Below, in pieces: positions 6,820 to 8,599 of a stretch of 8,599 bases of DNA. A program made the position numbers and the translations under genes. The DNA is from Candidatus Sulfopaludibacter sp. SbA3 (GTDB taxonomy: Bacteria > Acidobacteriota > Terriglobia > Bryobacterales > Bryobacteraceae). The stretch spans positions 1 through 8,599 of the forward strand of contig CAMAUG010000161.1 of assembly GCA_945861255.1 (NCBI GenBank), given 5' to 3'. The notes under the pieces are model-generated. The model was not told the origin of the DNA, searched no databases, and saw only the letters and a list, made by a program, of their open reading frames with translations. The number at the start of each line of letters is the position of its first letter. The stretch's first letter is position 1.

Positions 6820-7818
6820 TTAAGCCGAGGCGGCGTTAAGAATTTCCTGCACCAGCGCGTCGTACTTCACGCCGGCGTCCGCGGCGGATTGCGCGAAGTC
6901 TTCATCCTCGGCCAGCGATGGGTTGGGATTCGCCTCAATCACGAACACTTCGCCCGCTGGTGTCAGGCGTACGTCGATGCGCCCGAACCCCCGGATCTTC
7001 AGCAAGCGGTACACTTTCTTGGCCAACTGCTCCAGGTGCTGCGGCACCCGTTCCGGAAGTTCCTTGGCCGGTCCGTTCTTGATGCCCCACTTTTCGCGGT
7101 ACTTCTCATTCCACTTGGCGTGGTAGGTGGCGAACTTGGGTGCGTCTTCCGGCATCTGCTCGAAGAAAATCTCACGCGGAGGAAATACCGTCAGCCGGTG
7201 GTTGCCCAGCACGCTTAAATAGAGCTCACGGCCTTCAATGTATTCTTCAATCAGCACATCGCAGTTGAACTTCTGGTGAATGTATTTCACACGCTCCAAC
7301 GCTTCACTTTCGTCGCGCGCGAAAGACGCCTTGCTGATGCCGTCCGAGGATTCCTCACCCACGGGTTTGACGAAGGCCGGGTAAGTAAATCGCCGCAAGT
7401 GGCGCAGGGGGTGCGTTTGGCGCGATACCACGAAATTCGGCAACCGTACGTGATGATAGGCCAACACCTTCTTGGCAAGTGCCTTATCCTTGCACAGCAT
7501 CAGCGCGTCCGGACCGGAGCCCGTGTAGCGGACTTTCATCAAATCCAGCAGCGCGGGAATATTCGGTTCATGCGAGCGGTCATGCAGGAAGGACTCCGTT
7601 AGATTGAACACCAGATCCGGAGCGCAGGCCTTCAACTTCTCCACGATGGCAGTGACGTTGTCGTACACCGCCAATGTTTCCACCTCGTGCCCCAGGCGTG
7701 CCAGGCACTCCAATACGGACGCTTCGGTGGGCTTGTCCTGTTGCTTAAGCGACTCCGGCGAAAAACTCTGATCCGGGTTCACTGCATGCGCAAGGTCGAA
7801 AAGAACCATGATTTTCAT
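6820..7818 (-). CDS. D-Ala-D-Ala-ligase-like ATP-grasp enzyme of unknown substrate
   Basis: A 332-residue cytoplasmic ATP-grasp protein that should join a carboxylate to an amine through an acyl-phosphate. Parts in order: an N-terminal Rossmann-like region (MKIMVLFDL onward), VFNLTES (70-76), then YTGSGPDALMLCKDKALAKKVL, which matches the hinge of Ddl-like ligases. The ATP-binding segment YPAFVKPVGEESSDGIS follows, with K151 and the S157-S158 loop; next come the IEEYIEGRELY strand (E191, E192, E198) and the Mg site GRIDVRL plus VIEANPNPS (R280, D282, E295, N297). The ATP and metal residues of E. coli DdlB thus have counterparts, but the Ddl N-terminal HGxxGEDG motif is replaced by ESFLHDRSHEPNIPALLD. 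It begins one base after the metallopeptidase stop, with GAGG at 7830-7833 eleven bases upstream. A true D-Ala ligase is possible but less likely than a peptide or amino-acid ligase. Confidence 0.85.
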   Translation of the reverse strand: MKIMVLFDLAHAVNPDQSFSPESLKQQDKPTEASVLECLARLGHEVETLAVYDNVTAIVEKLKACAPDLVFNLTESFLHDRSHEPNIPALLDLMKVRYTGSGPDALMLCKDKALAKKVLAYHHVRLPNFVVSRQTHPLRHLRRFTYPAFVKPVGEESSDGISKASFARDESEALERVKYIHQKFNCDVLIEEYIEGRELYLSVLGNHRLTVFPPREIFFEQMPEDAPKFATYHAKWNEKYREKWGIKNGPAKELPERVPQHLEQLAKKVYRLLKIRGFGRIDVRLTPAGEVFVIEANPNPSLAEDEDFAQSAADAGVKYDALVQEILNAASA

Positions 7819-7819
7819 G

Positions 7820-8599
7820 CTAGACGGACCTCTTGAACCGGCCTGTATAAAAATGATTCGTCACCAGTGCCGCCAGGTAGGACGCCAACTCGAAATGCAA
7901 GCGGGCTGCATCCGCGGGCGCCTTGAGCTTCAGTTTCTGGCAGCGCAAGATGAGTTTTTGCACCAGCATATTCACGGTGTACTTGCGCTGTCCCGTCCAC
8001 TGGACGATGGAAGAAATCAGCGCGGCGCGATGGCGGCGCATGAAGCGCGCGGCCCCTTCTCCGCTAGGCTCGCCGTTGGCGAAGATCGAACGCAGGTCGT
8101 CATCGTAGAAATCGGGAAAGTCTTCCGCGTAGAGTTTGCGCCGGCCCGCGTAGTAACGCGCCAGCGTGGTGCGCAACTTCCTGGCTTCGGAGATCTTGCG
8201 GCCTCCGCGGCTGATGGGCTTCGCCGCCGCCGATTCCCGCATGAGCCTTTCGACGAATTCCAGTTTTTCGACCGCTTTCCAGCCCTGGTAACGATGGCGC
8301 CATTGCTCGGCGGGATGGGCCAGCCACACCGCGAAGGTTTCCGCGAAGTCCTCGTCCGGATGCGCTTGCGCGTACCAGTTGGGAAGATTCTGCACGAAGC
8401 CGCGGCTATAGGGTTGCGGGGTGTACGTTTCCGGCGTGTATTCCACCTCCGGGCTGCCGAAGACTTCCTGCCAATCCTTGCGCTTGGAAAATTGGTAGGC
8501 GTGATCGATGGCGTGGCCGCACTCATGTCGCAGCAGCATCTGGCGCCATTCGGCGGTGCCGCCTTCCACTTCCAGCATTTGCCGCAACTCGAGCGACCT
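7820..8599 (-). CDS. Putative zinc metallopeptidase with HECGH motif (N-terminus outside window)
   Basis: The frame is open to the right edge, so the 259 visible residues are a C-terminal part. A TTG at 8585-8587 could be read as a start, but the preceding codons (R-S-L-E) remain open and the HExxH motif would then lie only about 20 residues in, so I treat the gene as cut by the window. Numbering from the edge, LLRHECGHAIDHAY gives H25-E26-H29 as zinc ligands and general base. HPDEDFAETFAVWLAHP 58 residues on supplies E87 (or D84) as a likely third ligand. This resembles the putative zinc-binding peptidase groups with a downstream EDxAE segment. No signal peptide can be judged. The C-terminal half (about 120-259) is helical and rich in Arg/Lys, with no motif I recognise. 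Its stop is one base before the ATP-grasp start, which indicates co-expression. Substrate unknown. Confidence 0.72.
   Translation of the reverse strand, partial: RSLELRQMLEVEGGTAEWRQMLLRHECGHAIDHAYQFSKRKDWQEVFGSPEVEYTPETYTPQPYSRGFVQNLPNWYAQAHPDEDFAETFAVWLAHPAEQWRHRYQGWKAVEKLEFVERLMRESAAAKPISRGGRKISEARKLRTTLARYYAGRRKLYAEDFPDFYDDDLRSIFANGEPSGEGAARFMRRHRAALISSIVQWTGQRKYTVNMLVQKLILRCQKLKLKAPADAARLHFELASYLAALVTNHFYTGRFKRSV

Noticed and set aside
1..8599. CRISPR array, insertion sequence or phage-defence genes
   Set aside because: No regularly spaced repeats, transposase or defence-related proteins are visible on either strand.

Overview
The window comes from a GC-rich bacterial chromosome. Its architecture (RND pump gene first, then a FixH/YtkA-like lipoprotein, a TolC-type channel and a periplasmic adaptor) resembles what I know from Acidobacteriota (Bryobacter/Solibacter-like). 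That placement is an inference from gene order and composition, not something the sequence proves. The outer-membrane channel does show that the host is diderm.

Positions 1-76 hold the last codons of an unidentified plus-strand gene. A 97-base gap (77-173) follows, with a perfect 14-base palindrome (129-142) and a strong Shine-Dalgarno sequence before a TTG start. From 174 to 6319 lies a compact plus-strand operon for a tripartite Cu(I)/Ag(I) efflux system: inner-membrane RND pump (CusA-like, 174-3314), a small Met-rich lipoprotein of the FixH/YtkA type (3311-3718, ATGA overlap with the pump), outer-membrane channel (CusC-like, about 3764-5035) and periplasmic adaptor (CusB-like, 5048-6319). 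The three methionines that bind Cu(I) in E. coli CusA are all present here at a constant offset of 8 residues. The lipoprotein and the adaptor N-terminus each carry a methionine cluster, so a periplasmic methionine relay into the pump is a reasonable model, with the lipoprotein in the role CusF plays in E. coli. Between lipoprotein and channel lies a four-copy 13-base tandem repeat. It begins in the lipoprotein's last codons and ends against the channel start codon.

The stretch 6320-6498 is non-coding and begins with a cluster of adjacent palindromes (6329-6374). It precedes a tRNA-Arg(TCG) gene with encoded CCA (6499-6575). The 244 bases from 6576 to 6819 show no convincing gene, only a weak inverted repeat just after the tRNA.

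The right part runs on the minus strand. A putative zinc metallopeptidase with an HECGH motif (7820-8599, N-terminus outside the window) is followed after one base by a D-Ala-D-Ala-ligase-like ATP-grasp protein (6820-7818). The tight spacing suggests one transcript. The ATP-grasp protein keeps the ATP/Mg machinery but lacks the usual Ddl N-terminal motif, so its substrate may not be D-alanine. This protease plus ligase pair is the least explained part of the window.
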